64,000 bases of DNA from Pseudisothecium myosuroides (GCA_951799445.1 OX637290.1:5892501-5956500); one strand, 5' to 3'. Positions 22,710 through 34,600 are shown, numbered from the stretch's first letter. The notes: a model not told the origin generated them from the sequence alone. Numbers and translations: made by a program.

Positions 22710-25700
22710 CTACGGAGATCCTCCAGTTCGATTAGTATTTCCATCAAGCCTCCTGGGTAGATTCAAAAGGGAATTGACACGTGTGATGCCATCCAAAGCA
22801 CTCCAACCTTCTGATTCATCTGCGTCCAACCAGTCCGCCAAGCTCCGGCGCCGTCTATTCTCTACTTGCTTGGAGTCCTTGAAGTCCTCTAAAACGCCTA
22901 TCTCTTGGACATTTTTATGACCCACTGCTGGACTTTCCGGTGCGCTCAAGTTTGTTGTCCCTTGCACCAATTTACTCTTGCTGGCATCCTCCATGCCAAC
23001 CTCAGGTTTGATTCCAAGTCTTCTCAATGGGCTTGACGATGGGCTCACATTCTCAGAGCTTAAAGATGTCGAAGAGTCTTCGTCGGAGGCACGGTCTAAA
23101 TAGAGGCACACAACCGCACAATCATCTACTTTGGATGTAGGGTACTTGAGGCGCCACACCCGCACTGCAGATTCCACCAGCGAACGAGCTGCTGTTGCAC
23201 GAGAGGGTGCAGTTGCTACTATTTGAACCGCCTCCTCGTTGCTTAATACATCCCAGATCTGCAACCATGAAAAAAGTCCTAGTCATTGGCCCGTCCTTGG
23301 GACTGCAAATCGCAATGAGTAGGTGAAGTGGGATATCGACGACAATCACGCAGTAAATGTGAATCTTCTAGGCTTTAAAATCAAGTGTACACTTCTAGTT
23401 ATCGCTAGTTTGCACTATTGAGGACTTGCACGAGGAAATTCAACATACGACAGAGTTCTCTTCAACCAAATCCGATATCCTGCTTTTGAAAAGCCTCAGA
23501 AATCACCAAATCTACGTAATCAAGCAAGTAGGGTTTCTAATAGGGCCGGAATAATTGCGTAGACCCTCCTGCTCAAGGTCTACGTAAAGATTTACTAAAA
23601 AAGGAGCCCTCAGGGGTTGATCTCATTGAAATTTGTTTCTATAAATACAGTAGGTTCCTCAAAACTTCAGACTGGGCTTTGATAACTTCCCTAGTTCCAT
23701 ACCCTATAAAATGCACGGCGAGTGCTCTATGCTATTCCTATCCCCAAGTCACGATTGAACCTAAGAACAAAGAGAAAATCGGAACCATCACATCAAAGAA
23801 AGATAAGTCGTTCAAAGAGAACAAGAAGAAAAGAGGCAGAGAGTTTCACAAGGCTAGGTAAAGCATCAGCTATGTAAACTGACATCCATACAATTAGCAT
23901 GGCAAAAATGTACAAAGAAGGCTAGGTCAGAGGATTATCGTGCAAGGTCATCATACCCCATCAGTTGCAAGGATGACAAACTTGTCGCGATCCGTCACTT
24001 GCCGGTATGTGACTTCAGGAACAGCTATGACACCATAATCTTTCAGGCAGAAATCGCCGAACGCCCTGGCCATCGCTAGCCCCGGGGAATTGTCAAATGG
24101 CAACCACACCCTCATGACCTCAGGCTCGTCATGGAGGGCAAACACACGGCCCTTGCACTCTTTGATTCGTCGAGCTTCGTCTGCACCGCATGACGAGTCC
24201 CACTTTAGTACACCAAAGTAGGAAACTGCTCCAACTGGCATGCCTCCATGAAGGCTATGTATTAAACATGTGCCAAAGTAATGATCTGATGAGCACGAGT
24301 GAGAAACAACAGGTCTATATAACAGCAATACCCTAACACTCCAAAACTTGAACCACTAATAAGCAGAAAGCACAAGGAATGCACCGTACGAGGTAGGTTG
24401 GGCTTCAAATCAACGGTCAACTGCACAGCTTTCAAGCTACCATTTTCATCTCGAGTTCCCATAATTGCTCGGGAGTCACCTACATTGCCAATTATAAGAT
24501 GTTGCCCCTGCAGTGATCAAGAAAGCCCATTCTGGTCTTTTCAGTACACCATGTGAACCCAACATTCCATAATAAACTCGTCATTTGCACCTGAATAACC
24601 TGCAAATCCCTTAAGCCCTCGAACCGTCGCACTACCAAAAACAACATCCTCAAGATGCTAGTTGAAACTTAGCATGACTTCATATATCACCATATAATGA
24701 AAAAATACTACTATAAATTCATATCTATCCCTAAAAGACCAAGGATTCGTGGTTGAGAGATGACCAATTCATTTGATCATATTGTGAAAACTATAATTCA
24801 AATGGGGTACAAGTTTAGTTCACTAGAATCAGGGACACAATCAATCGAATTGAACATTTTGAAACCATGCATCCGTAATTAACAGCAGAACGAGAAAAAA
24901 GGACTGTACACCTACCTGCTTGAGAACCGTGACCGTGGTCGTGCCACTGCAAAAGCAGTCAATGCAAGGATGCGTCCTCAAGTCTTGGTCCATCTCTTTG
25001 AAGGCCACGAGATGGGACTCTTTCCAATGCCCAAACATGGAAGGAGGCTCCAGGCTGATGATGGGGGCGAGCTCTCGGGAATTGAACTCCTCCACATCCG
25101 AGACGGCACTCTCGTACGCCGTGCTCACATTGGAGCCGTAGTCCGTGCGCCTGCTGTCGCCAATACACGGCTGCTCGTCGCCAACCTCCTTCAAGGACTC
25201 CATGCGGTCACGCCAGAACGCCACCAACTTCGAGGGAAGGGAGTCTCGGACTCGTCTCGCCACTAAATGACCAAACGGACCGTGACCGTCGAACACGCCA
25301 CAAAACACTGTGTCCTCCATCGACGCCAAGTTCTGGAACAACCATTTCAAACTACGATGCGTAAGAATGTGATTGGCAAGTGATGTTGTAGAATTAGTCA
25401 TAAAGTCCAATGGTACCACTTGACAGTAGATCAAACTAAACACTTACAAAGCATTGATGCACGAACACTTTATAAAGTTACAGGGTAGCAGTGCAAATTT
25501 TAAATTGATTGGTGTACTTAACGACTGAACCATTCAACTTTCTGTCGGGAGGTTTAAGGCTTAATCATCAACAGTTGTAAGAAGATATTCAAATCACTTA
25601 ACACAATTTAAAATCTGCTAAGCAATTTCAAAAGTCGAGGTGTGCAGCACTTCAATAGCATGTGCACTACCTCCCAAGCGAGAACAGGATAAACATGATA

Positions 25701-26897
25701 CTTGAACCATTTGCTTGTGGAAGGTTGGAGACTCCATCCTAAATAGTTGTAAGACGTCTAATATCGAAATTCAAAATTGGCGAAGCCATCTAAAACTTGG
25801 AGTCAGCGTGCAGTTCATGGCAAGTCCACTAGACCTACCAAATCAGCATCACTAAAGGCATCATAAATCACAAGATCTAAGGAATGTGCACCCATAATCA
25901 ACACTCCCAAAAATCCGACACCAAAATTTGAACCAAAAAATGTCACAAAAAATTAAATATTGATGACTCAAGATGTTACAAATTAAAACATGAGAGTCCA
26001 TGAAAGTCCCGTGTCGGTTATCGGTACACCTGGAGACACTCAACTTTGAAAAATCATAACTTGTTCATACAGTGTCCAAATAATGCATGCTAAAGTGTAT
26101 TGGAATCCTATTTCAATTCCCAACCAGATCCAACAAAAACAGTTTGTCTAATAATAGTAAAGTAGAGGCTCCATTATACATACCGTACATTAGATGCTCC
26201 ATTGGCCATACAGGGAACTTTGCTTTCTGTTAAGTTTGTAAGCACTTACTCCACTGACGCCTAGTTTTTGGCAATTGTTTTTTTTAGCTTAACACAGAAT
26301 AAATGTGCAAACATTTTTGACGCACAAGTTTCTAGATTGTTGCAGGGAATGGCTCAAGGAAAAGGCTCAAGCTTCACCTGTATGGTGAATGGAACCTCTC
26401 CCTTGCTGAACGGTGAATGGAGACTTCACATTAACTATGCTCAGCTGTCATTAGTGACGATTCTACGTGCGCATCCCTTCCACGATTCTCCAAACACTAT
26501 TTTTTTTATCAACTTTCACGACGAGTTTCATCATCATCGTCATCATTATCATCATCATCATTATCATGAGTTGGCAGAAGTTTCAAATCACTTGTCAAAT
26601 CTGATGCGTGGTGAATGACAGTACCTCCCAGACGAGCATGGCGTCTTGGTTGGTGCCCTTGCGTCCCTGTTGCGTGAACAAGCAAGCCGACTCGCTGGCC
26701 CCAATCCGAAACATGCGTCCAGGTGTCACAGCCAACATCTCGTCGCGTTTCGCTTCGTTGGCGAGCGCTTCCATTATCTGCCTCTGCATCTCCCGCTTGC
26801 GCTGCTTGCGCCCCAGAAGCGCCTGCTTCTTGCCCACCAAGCCAGTGCCAGTGGCGGGGAGCGCCACGCCAGGGTCCGTCGACATGCACGTCCCCAT
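22710..26897 (-). CDS. PP2C-type protein phosphatase, clade E-like (5 exons, 526 aa)
   Basis: Exons in transcription order: 26897-26625, 25332-24916, 24507-24390, 24180-23957, 23258-22710; all GT-AG, phases 0,0,1,0. It is a metal-dependent Ser/Thr phosphatase: DGHG (D106-G109) in DTVFCGVFDGHG, GTTTVTVL, GNVGDSRA (D241), GLAMARAFGDFCLKDYG, ATDG-IWDVLSN across the last intron (D343) and DDCAVV (D389, D390) are all intact. The start is the ATG at 26895-26897 giving MGTC: Gly2 and a following Cys are the usual N-myristoylation/palmitoylation pattern of this clade, so membrane attachment is likely. Residues 395-526 form a Ser-rich acidic tail ending in a WSALDGITRVNSLLNLP block that I recognise from related plant PP2Cs. 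An upstream in-frame TTG frame is closed by a TAG, supporting this start. Clade placement is from memory of family members. Confidence 0.9.
24728..24830. repeat. TTAA-element-like fragment in PP2C intron 2
   Basis: ATCCCTAAAAGACCAAGGATTC and the following tract with GACCAATTCATTTGATCATATTGTG match 13494-13590 in the kinase gene. Non-coding, probably a decayed miniature transposon shared by the two genes' introns. Confidence 0.45.
26519..26571. repeat. (CAT)n trinucleotide microsatellite in PP2C intron 1
   Basis: Imperfect CAT/CATCGT/TTATCAT run about 55 bp upstream of the exon 1 donor on the + strand map (inside the 1292-bp first intron). It explains apparent His/Asp-rich frames on the two strands. 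Confidence 0.8.
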
Positions 26898-28760
26898 GCT
26901 GGCCAACTTTCGAGGACCCACACAACGCCCCAACGCCCTGGAACCCTAAACTCAACCCTTGTTGGAGGACTCCGTCGGTACCCCCGACCTCGACCTCGAG
27001 GAAGCTCGCATTCAGCCAATTTCAGGAGAGTCAATCCAAATCCCAGCCCCTCCCCTAGAATGCTCCCTCGCCAACCTTGTGAACGATCCTAACATTCGGG
27101 GTCCAAAGATTTTCCATCTGGCTGGAATGGCGATTATAAAGCATAGCTGCTGAACTTCCGCAAAATCGTTCAATCAATTTGAGTTCGACAGGCACAGAAC
27201 TCCAAGAAGGCGCAATCCTCTTACTGGCTCCGAATCCCCCTGCAATTCAAGAAAACACAGATTAAACCCTAATTGAATGCCACTCAACACAAACCCAGAT
27301 GAAAACTACGTGCAACTACCCATCTCCGCAAAAAAAAAAAAACTTCTCCACCTCATCAAACCTCGCGCAAGCAGACTCAAATCAAAAGAAATCCCAAGCG
27401 TACATCCTCGAATCTCCAGGACCTCACAAAACACAAAAAGCTTGCACCATTCAAACCCCTAGTGTAGCTCACGATGTCACCATCCAACGTCACACTCTCA
27501 TAAACCACCACCCCACTACCCCACCAAAACCAGCCGAACCCAGCCACCTACCTTGACCTTGAAGAGCACACACACAACCTCCACCAACAAAACCGACAAC
27601 TCAAAAACCATCGACACTAAACAAAGCAGCAACAAGAAGCTCCTCCTGATAAGTTAACGCATCCCAACAAACGGTAATAACAGAAGGAGGAGGAGTGTCG
27701 GAGGCAAGTACCTTCCCTTGGAAGCAAGCAATCTCATGAGCTTTCTGTTGTCGAAATAAATAATGCTACAGATGCTTGAAATCTCCAGAAAAAAAGGAAG
27801 GATGGAACAGTGTGTGTGAGTGATTAAAAAGCTTCAGCTTTAGTCGCGTTGGAATGTTGTGACTTGTGACGAGGGTACCGACATGCGAGTGAGCTTGCAA
27901 CGATTCTGGTCCTTCTGGAGGTTTAAGGAAAAGCCTGAATTCTGAAAGGCGACTTGAAAGCTAAAGAGGCCCTGTGGGTTTGATGAGATCGAGGACTGGG
28001 GGCATGGATGGGCGATGGCTGCGGCAATTAAGGCTTGCACGTGTGGCGGGGGGACTGGCAGGAGGGTCCGTTGAACGCTGTTTTTTGCTGGGGATGCTAT
28101 TTATGGCGGGGTGCAGGGTGTCGTGGCACCAAGTGTACAGGACTACAGGCAGGCAGCAGCAGCAGCAGCAGCAGACTATATAATACAGGACACTGATAGA
28201 GTGTGATAGTACTGGACTGTACTAGGATGGTGGGGTAGAGGTGCCGGTATTATTGTGCGACCGGCACCTGTACCGGTATTTGAGAAGCTGCTGGTACTGT
28301 AGCTTGGCTAGCTGGCCAAGGAGATTCTGATGCTTCCCCGAGTGGCGAGGAGCAGTGAATATTTTAAGTTTTTTAAGTAGTCGAGCGACACGCTGCTGCA
28401 CGGTTGACAGAGTCGCCTCGATGGCCACTTCTTTGAAATTTTAACCCGCCTCGCTGGCTACTGTAGAATCATCCCCGGAGTGGATGTGGCGACTTATTTT
28501 TCTGGTAATTTTTTACCAAATGACTGTACTGGCGAGGCTCGCAGTGGAGGGGCGATTTTGTGGCGACTTTCCAAATTTTGAGAATCATGGTTTTGGCTAC
28601 AAGAACACACTCATCAGGAATACGAATTGAACAGAGGAAATTCAGAGAGGAACACACCTGAGACAAAGTATACATTCCAAACATTCACACATTCAAAGAC
28701 CAACACAAATGATAGAAACTAAACATGAAATTGAGAACAATGCATTCCAACTTGTTTATA
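26898..28760. promoter_or_regulatory. Leader and promoter region of PP2C; no other gene seen
   Basis: Lies upstream of the PP2C start on the - strand. CT/CA-rich stretches around 27240-27720 look like plant leader DNA. A (CAG)n microsatellite is at about 28150-28174, and AGGTGCCGGT / ACCGGCACCT at 28240-28270 form a 10-bp hairpin. No splice chain or protein family motif was found on either strand. Confidence 0.4.
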
Positions 28761-28763
28761 CAG

Positions 28764-28828
28764 AAAAAAAATTACTCAAGGGAATCGAACCCCGGCCATG
28801 AAGGCCTTGCCCACATGCAATGAGTAAT
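28764..28828 (-). ncRNA. Truncated tRNA-like sequence with A box, B box and oligo-T terminator
   Basis: On the - strand, positions 28828-28771 read as a 58-nt tRNA-like fold. The 5' arm ATTACTC pairs with GAGTAAT at the 3' end, TTGC/GCAA makes a D-type stem, GGCC-TTCAT-GGCC an anticodon-type stem, and GGGGTTCGATTCCC a normal T arm. TTGCATGTGGG resembles a Pol III A box and GGTTCGATTCC is a consensus B box. An uninterrupted T run (A run at 28764-28771 on +) follows at once, as in Pol III genes. It is too short for a normal tRNA (no variable loop, shortened anticodon arm), so it may be a decayed tRNA, a SINE head or a small Pol III transcript. Confidence 0.5.
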
Positions 28829-28907
28829 CCCACCCACCTCCAACCCAGTTAGTAAACTGATAAAAGAACTTAGAACTCCAAACTTGCCGGTTTAATGGAA
28901 ACAGATC

Positions 28908-31430
28908 TTACATATCTATTCCCCGTCGTGATCTTTCCTCCCGCCATGAAGTAATTGCCTTAGACACAGGAAAGGTTTCCACAGGAAAGAAATCCTGTGA
29001 AAAGAGTTTCACACAAGTGTCCACGTGCCTTGTAAGGCGGTTTCTGAGTTTGGACTTCATGAAGCTCAAAGTCAAAAATGTACGCTCATCTTCCACGTTG
29101 CCTAGTACCGCACAAATGGCAATTTCAGCGAGCTTGATAAACTCAGAGAGACGGTTCAACATTAACGCATTCTGGCCAATGCGAACCCAAACTTTGGTGA
29201 CAGGGTTGTCATCCATCGGTTCCTCCATAGCCACTTTTGCGTGAGACTTCATCGTCAACTTAAACAACGACATCTGCAAGGACAGCAACCTCCCATCAAG
29301 AATGGGATCGACTTGCTTCAAGTCGGGTTGGTCCTCCGTCCCGAAGTTCACCATGCACACAACTGCGAAGTGGGAGCGCAATGTCTTCATATGCAAGGAA
29401 AAGAGATCATCACAATTGGGCTGCAACCAGTGTTGAGGGAATACTGTGCCCAATGCATTCATCAACTCAACCTCTGGAAAACGGACGTCAAGCTCAAGTG
29501 TCAACATCTCCGCAGCATCACGACACTGGCCCTTGATGGAGCTGATCAGAGCGGCTAAGTCTTCACGTGTCACTGGCAATTTCTTGCCGCTCACAGCACA
29601 AAGGGAATGTGCTGGATTACTGTGCCCAGCTATGCGGAAGGCAAGAGTCTCTCCACCGGTGTTCAAATCGGTCACCCACTCTTGACTAATGGAATACGAC
29701 TGATCATGCACAATGTCGTAGAACATCTCAAAATGTTGTTGCTGCCATGCTTTGTCGTTGTCAGAGTACATTATGAAGAGTTCGCTTTGGCAGATTTTGA
29801 CTGCCGCAATGTAGTCACTGATGAAAACGTGGTTAGATTGAGCAAATTTCATCAACGAATTCACCGAATCAAGCAATGGCATAAGGCAAGGAAGTGCTAA
29901 CAGACTAGCAATGTCACAGAGAAGCTCGTAGTTGTGCCGGGCAGACTCCTTCGCAGCAGCTTGCTTTGCAGTCAACTCCGGCTCCTTGATAGCTGCATCC
30001 TCACACATCTTGACTACAAGAGTCTTGTACTTCCCCATTACCCTCTTGAGAGGCTCTAGCAACGACAGCCACCGCGTTTTCACATTGCGTAGCATGCGAC
30101 GCCCCTCTGTTTCCACTAAGTCGGCAAGCTTCTGAAATTCTAAGTGACGCTTAGAACTGTGGCTAAAATACGAATACATAGATTGGCACAATGCTTCCAC
30201 TTTCGCCACAATCGGCAAGTTGGACAAAGGCTCCACAACTAAGTTCGTATGATGTGCCATACAGTGCACCCCAAGCAAAAACAGAGCCATGTGCTGCCTC
30301 ATCTGCGTGGTGACCCCGTTCTTGCGCCCCTGGAAGACAGACACCCCATCCGCCCCAAAACAAACAAGCCGACTTGCCACTTCGGCTTCACAAAGCCCGG
30401 AGTGCTGTGAAACCATTCCTTGAATGGTCTCTCTAACTGCCAAAGCTCCATTGCCGTCTTGAAGTCGACTCAAGGACAATAGGATAGGGACCCTCTTGAA
30501 GCCAATGCACACATACAAATGAATGGATAGCCAAGACTGCGAATCAATGGTGCTCACCTCATCTGCATTCAATGAGAAAAAACGGGCCTTAGAAATCACC
30601 TACCTAGTGTGCTCAGCTAGCGCAACAACGAGGTGGTCTGCCATCTCCCACCCCACCGAAATACTCCAATGTTTTGTTGGAAAGTCTGGCACGAGGAGAA
30701 GTTCGAACAAGTCCCTCATCGCCTCATATTGCGTCAGAGGCCAACCCTGCATTAGCAACCAGAGAATGGCTCGAAATTGGACAACTTTTCTTTTCCGCTC
30801 TTTCACTGTCCTTTTCGCCACCTGCTGCAACACAGTATCCCCGGCCTTCCCCAATCGTGCAAAGTATACCTTCTCGTTTCTGGCATGCACATTGTTGCTC
30901 AAGAAATAGTGCTGGCCGACCTTCACCTTCCCGAAGGAAGCAGTGGCTTTCCTTCTCCCACAATGCTTCCAAAGAGAGTCAAGTATCGGAACCAGCAGCT
31001 TCTCTCTGCCCTCAACTTCAGAGCAGATTTTGCAACGTACCTGCCGCACTGAGCCGTCTGCACTCACTACACTCTCAGCCCACGGCAGTCGGGCAGCCCA
31101 AGTGTCTTGCCACTGTCTGTTTTGCTCGTAAGTCTGACGGCGTGCACGGGCCAATTCGTAGGCCGGAGACGCCTCTTTTGGATCCAAAATCAACACTTCC
31201 GGAGCAGCAGCAGAAGGAACGTGACCTACATTGTCACCATCGTCAATGTCATCGACTGAAGAAGGGGTGCCAAGAAGCACCTGTTCAACTTGGACTTCAG
31301 TGGCTGTCGACTGCGAGACTCCCTGCCTGCTGGATTCAACTTGCGTGTGCACAGCATCGGAGTCAGAGTCTGGTAATAGAACTCTGCCCTCGTACAAGAA
31401 CTTCCTCATCATCGACCGATGGAGAGCCAT
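28908..31430 (-). pseudogene. hAT-transposase-derived gene with one in-frame TAG (276 + 563 codons)
   Basis: One continuous frame runs from ATG at 31430-31428 to a stop at 28908 except for TAG at 30602-30600. Codons 1-276 hold an acidic N-terminal region and a zinc-binding motif (C133-x2-C136 ... H156). Codons 278-840 start with KARFFSLNADEVSTIDSQSW, a hAT/DUF4371-type RNase-H-like core, pass a GADGVSVFQG block, a CMAHHTNL block, and end with a hAT C-terminal dimerisation segment (GNVEDERTFLTLSFMKSKLRNRL). This is the ZNF862/KIAA-like hAT-derived class that is common in animals and non-seed plants. Homology continues on both sides of the TAG, so it is a nonsense change in a recent or once-constrained gene, not an intron. 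Codon use is close to the host genes and far from the AT-rich surroundings. Whether it is a live element, a domesticated gene or a recent pseudogene is open; no terminal inverted repeats were found. Confidence 0.75.
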
Positions 31431-31522
31431 AAGAAAACAAGAAACCCACTAGAAGGCCAAATCGGAAAGCAAAAACACTGGCGAGAGAAAATTGTGAAAT
31501 GGAAGACGAGTACTCATCTGTG

Positions 31523-31805
31523 TATTTATTGCAAGAGCCAATCATTCTCTTTGCTTTCCCCATTTTTCTCTAGAAGTTGCATTTGAACAGTTTATGGAAG
31601 ACTTAGGGTCATAAATAGGGACCTATGACTCATCTTGTTTGAAAATTCATAAGTAATTCAAAAATACTTCAAAAAATACAAAACGACTCGTGTAAAAAAC
31701 AAAATCTATTTCTCTTTGTCTGAAAAATGAGCTAAAAATAATCCCGTCCAAGAAAACACATGAAAAGGCGGATCAACCCTTAAATGCTTGCTTTCTGAGC
31801 CTCCT
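31523..31805. repeat. Dispersed repeat upstream of the hAT-like gene (pair of 8062-8345)
   Basis: About 280 bp in direct orientation match 8062-8345. It starts close to the hAT-like start codon, so it may be that element's non-coding end. Confidence 0.6.
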
Positions 31806-31817
31806 ACCTTACTAATT

Positions 31818-32393
31818 AGGGGAGGCAACCCATTTCCAATCACTTAAGCAATTACAGTAGAACCTCTCTAAGGCAATCCCCTCTAAGTCAATAAAGCGTT
31901 GTCATGAAGTATTGATTGCTGGTCCCAGTTTAACAATATGAACCACATACGAACATGATGACCCTCCCTAATGTAATAACCTCTCTAACTCAATGTGTCA
32001 AACCAATCCCAACTCTATCGACTTAGACAAATTCTACTGTATATATATTTCTAGGGCGGGGTTCCTTGGAGGATAAATTTTTCCATGTGCAGTAATAGAC
32101 TGCGGAAGGTTTCCATAATTTTTCAGATTTTTATTTCTCAAAACATAATTACTGTGAATTTTTCAGTGAAAGATTATGTTCTTCGCGTATTGGTGATATG
32201 GAGCTTGCTATTTCCAACCATGGGCTGAAAACAAAATTGACCAAGGGGGGATTGCAATATTGAGAACTTTGGGCCAATCATTATGTGCCACAATAGCGTC
32301 GATAACCCCACTGTAATTAATCACTGTTTACGAAAAAATAACAATATACATAGCCATAATGGGGGCACTGATCACAAATGGATTGCCTCCCCT
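31818..32393. mobile_element. TIR element AGGGGAGGCAA (copy 1), carrying a nested TA-flanked element
   Basis: Left end AGGGGAGGCAACCCATTT and right end reverse complement AGGGGAGGCAATCCATTT are near-perfect inverted repeats. The body matches 54104-54493 (shared CCCATGTGCAG, AAAACATAATTA, TTGGTGATAT, GAAAACAAAATTGACCAAGGG). A 186-bp CAGTAGAA element sits at 31855-32040 only in this copy. The ends resemble hAT-type termini, but no clear 8-bp duplication was found. Confidence 0.65.
31855..32040. mobile_element. Tigger/pogo-type MITE (186 bp, TA target)
   Basis: Ends CAGTAGAACCTCTCTAAG and, on the reverse complement, CAGTAGAATTTGTCTAAG, flanked by TA at 31853-31854 and 32041-32042. CAGT-type ends with TA duplication are characteristic of Tc1/mariner elements of the pogo/Tigger group. 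The paralogous repeat at 54104-54493 lacks it. Confidence 0.75.
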
Positions 32394-32405
32394 ATTGTAA
32401 CTCAA

Positions 32406-32629
32406 TCCTTAGACGTGGAGGAAGACGTTTTGTGGCCAATGAATGACAAGAGAATCTCTTGTGTAGGATAGAAGTGCAACTATTCATCCTCAAAATTTTG
32501 TGTGGAAAGGGGAAAGCATGAATAGAAGGTTGACCTCTAGTGAGCACTTTTGATTTTTTCTTAGAAGATGATGTCATCGAATGCCAAAAGGTAGATGATT
32601 TCTACGGTCACCAGCTAGGCGCTCAAGGA
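32406..32629. mobile_element. Short TTAA-type element, family P2 (224 bp)
   Basis: Left flank TCAA (a changed TTAA), right flank TTAA (32630-32633). Same series of words as the other P2 copies (GTGGAGGAAGACG, GAATGACA, AGAAGTGCAAC, TTGACCTC). No coding capacity. Confidence 0.6.
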
Positions 32630-33044
32630 TTAAACACTAAATCCGGATTTTCAGGAGGAGTGTAACTTACAGCTTACCATCAAGAACTTCAGGGCATGTG
32701 AATAGGGTGCCATATTGACATCAAAACTACACTAGTGTGTTGTTGCCACAGCCAAAATGTGAGTAAAATTTTTTAATTTTTAATTTTTTTAATTCAAAAA
32801 TAACTCAAAAATCCATAACTTTCCCACCGTAGGTCCAAACGCCACAAAACAAAGCCTGTGCACCCCTCCTCGCTAAGGGCTTTTTGACAATACCAAGCAC
32901 GCCACTGGGAGATGTACAGTCTGAGAGATCTCAATGTTACAAACAAAACAAAACAAAACAAAATAAACAAATAGCCAAACTTACGTAAGGTGTGGATATT
33001 GTTAAGTTAATGTGGAGATTAGTGCCAATGTGATGTCATGTTAA

Positions 33045-33944
33045 CCCCTAAAGGACCAAAGTTCCCTCGGGGGACACTTGGGATTTCGGGTAGGCTCATG
33101 CAACCTAAAATTTTTTGAAACATCTTTTGAAGAGAAGAAATCACATTAGCTTTCTAAAAATATAATTTTTTTTCAATCGGTGCCCGTGAGCAAAAGTTAT
33201 GCCATCCAAAGTCAAAAAAGTAGTTCGCCGGGTAGAAAAAAAAACTTTAAAAAATCGAATTTCTATTTAAAAAAATTTTCAAAGATTATGTTTTTGTATA
33301 CATTTGAAGCTTTGATTCATTCTATTTGGATTTAGAATGAGAAAGTTATGGACAATCTTGTTTTTGGGGCAATCTAAGCATCTTCAAAAAAAAAAAACCT
33401 TATAGAATTCATTTTTGAATGCAATTTTCAAATTTTTTCAAATTTTTTTTTGAAAAGGTGAAGTTTGTATGCAAGAACAATCCTACCATTGGGATTATGG
33501 TGTTTTAATTCCATCTAAGAGCTATTGACGATTTAGTGTTTTGTTCAATTTTGGACCTATTTCTATTTAACAATTTTTCATATGTGAAAATCAAATTTTG
33601 ACATTCTGAAATTTTTCCCCAACTTTCAATTCAAATGTTCAACATAAAAAAATTTAACTTTATGGTGTGTAGTGCAAAAAAATGCACAAATGGCCGTCAA
33701 AGTCATTTGAAATTGCAGGCCATAGTTTAAGAAAACTTCTATTTCCAACTTCAAATGCTAATATCTTCCAATCCATATGGTCAAATTTCATGAAATTTTT
33801 ACCACATGATTTGAGACAAGTGAAGTACAAGATCCTATGGTTAGATTCTTATATTTATATTTTATTTTGTTTAGGGGGTGATTGCAGCAGAAATGGCAAT
33901 TTTCAGTGGTTTTGGAGCCAGAAAATGCCTTGGTCCTTTAGGGG
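33045..33944. mobile_element. TTAA-bounded TIR element, family P1 copy E (900 bp)
   Basis: TTAA (33041-33044) CCCCTAAAGGACCAAAG at the left, CCTTGGTCCTTTAGGGG then TTAA (33945-33948) at the right. Good family ends and flanks that diverge immediately beyond TTAA, which sets the boundary. Interior AT-rich, non-coding. Confidence 0.8.
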
Positions 33945-33959
33945 TTAACGGGTACCCAA

Positions 33960-34600
33960 GCATACAAGCTGGATTCTAGAAGGGATTATCATTCTAATGC
34001 TAAAATGGCACTGAAATGACTAGACATTTTTTTGATGCAAAAATAGGTCTAGACTAATGCTAGGTAATTTTGATGTAAAAATTGTACCACTTATACATTG
34101 AAATGACAACATGCCACTTAGACTACTATAATATGTAATGTACTCCAATGATGAATTGGCTTTACAATTACACTAATTTGGTGCTAAAAGATAACAATGT
34201 TACATTGTTGAAAACACTGATGTGATGACTTCTGATGTTAAAATGGCAAGACAATTGTGCTAAAACTAAACTATATTTTTGGCAAAATGACACTTGTCAA
34301 TGTATTTTTGATGCTCAAATAGCTATGAAATGGCAATATAACAGCAACATGTAATTGCAACACTAACACCATACCATCATATACTTTCAATGCTAAAATG
34401 ATGCCACAACTACACTAAAATGGGATATACCAACATCTTGAACTTCTGATGTTGAATTACTTTACAAAATAATGCTAATAAACATGTAATGCTAATGCTA
34501 TAATAGTACAAATAGAACAGTAAAATAACACTGTCAATGTAAGTTTCACGTTCAAAAATCTTCTACGCAAATTTCAAAATAGCATTTACTTGTACCATTA
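33960..34600. repeat. Degenerate TGNTAAAATGRCA-rich tract
   Basis: The word TGCTAAAATG or a close variant (ATGTTAAAATGGCA, GTGCTAAAACT, ATGCTCAAATAGC) recurs roughly every 30-60 bp. It looks like an old, strongly diverged minisatellite. No gene. Confidence 0.35.

Noticed and set aside
26898..26933. Upstream PP2C start giving an MGRC N-terminus
   Set aside because: That codon is TTG, not ATG, and a TAG lies just upstream in frame; the ATG at 26897 is the first normal start.
26509..27092. Several long frames on the + strand over PP2C exon 1
   Set aside because: They are opposite-strand or shifted readings of a GC-rich exon and a CAT microsatellite.
30550..30602. Short intron removing the TAG in the hAT-like gene (GTAGGTG to ATGCAG)
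   Set aside because: It would be about 41 nt, shorter than normal introns, not a multiple of three, and would delete the conserved KARFFSLNAD block.
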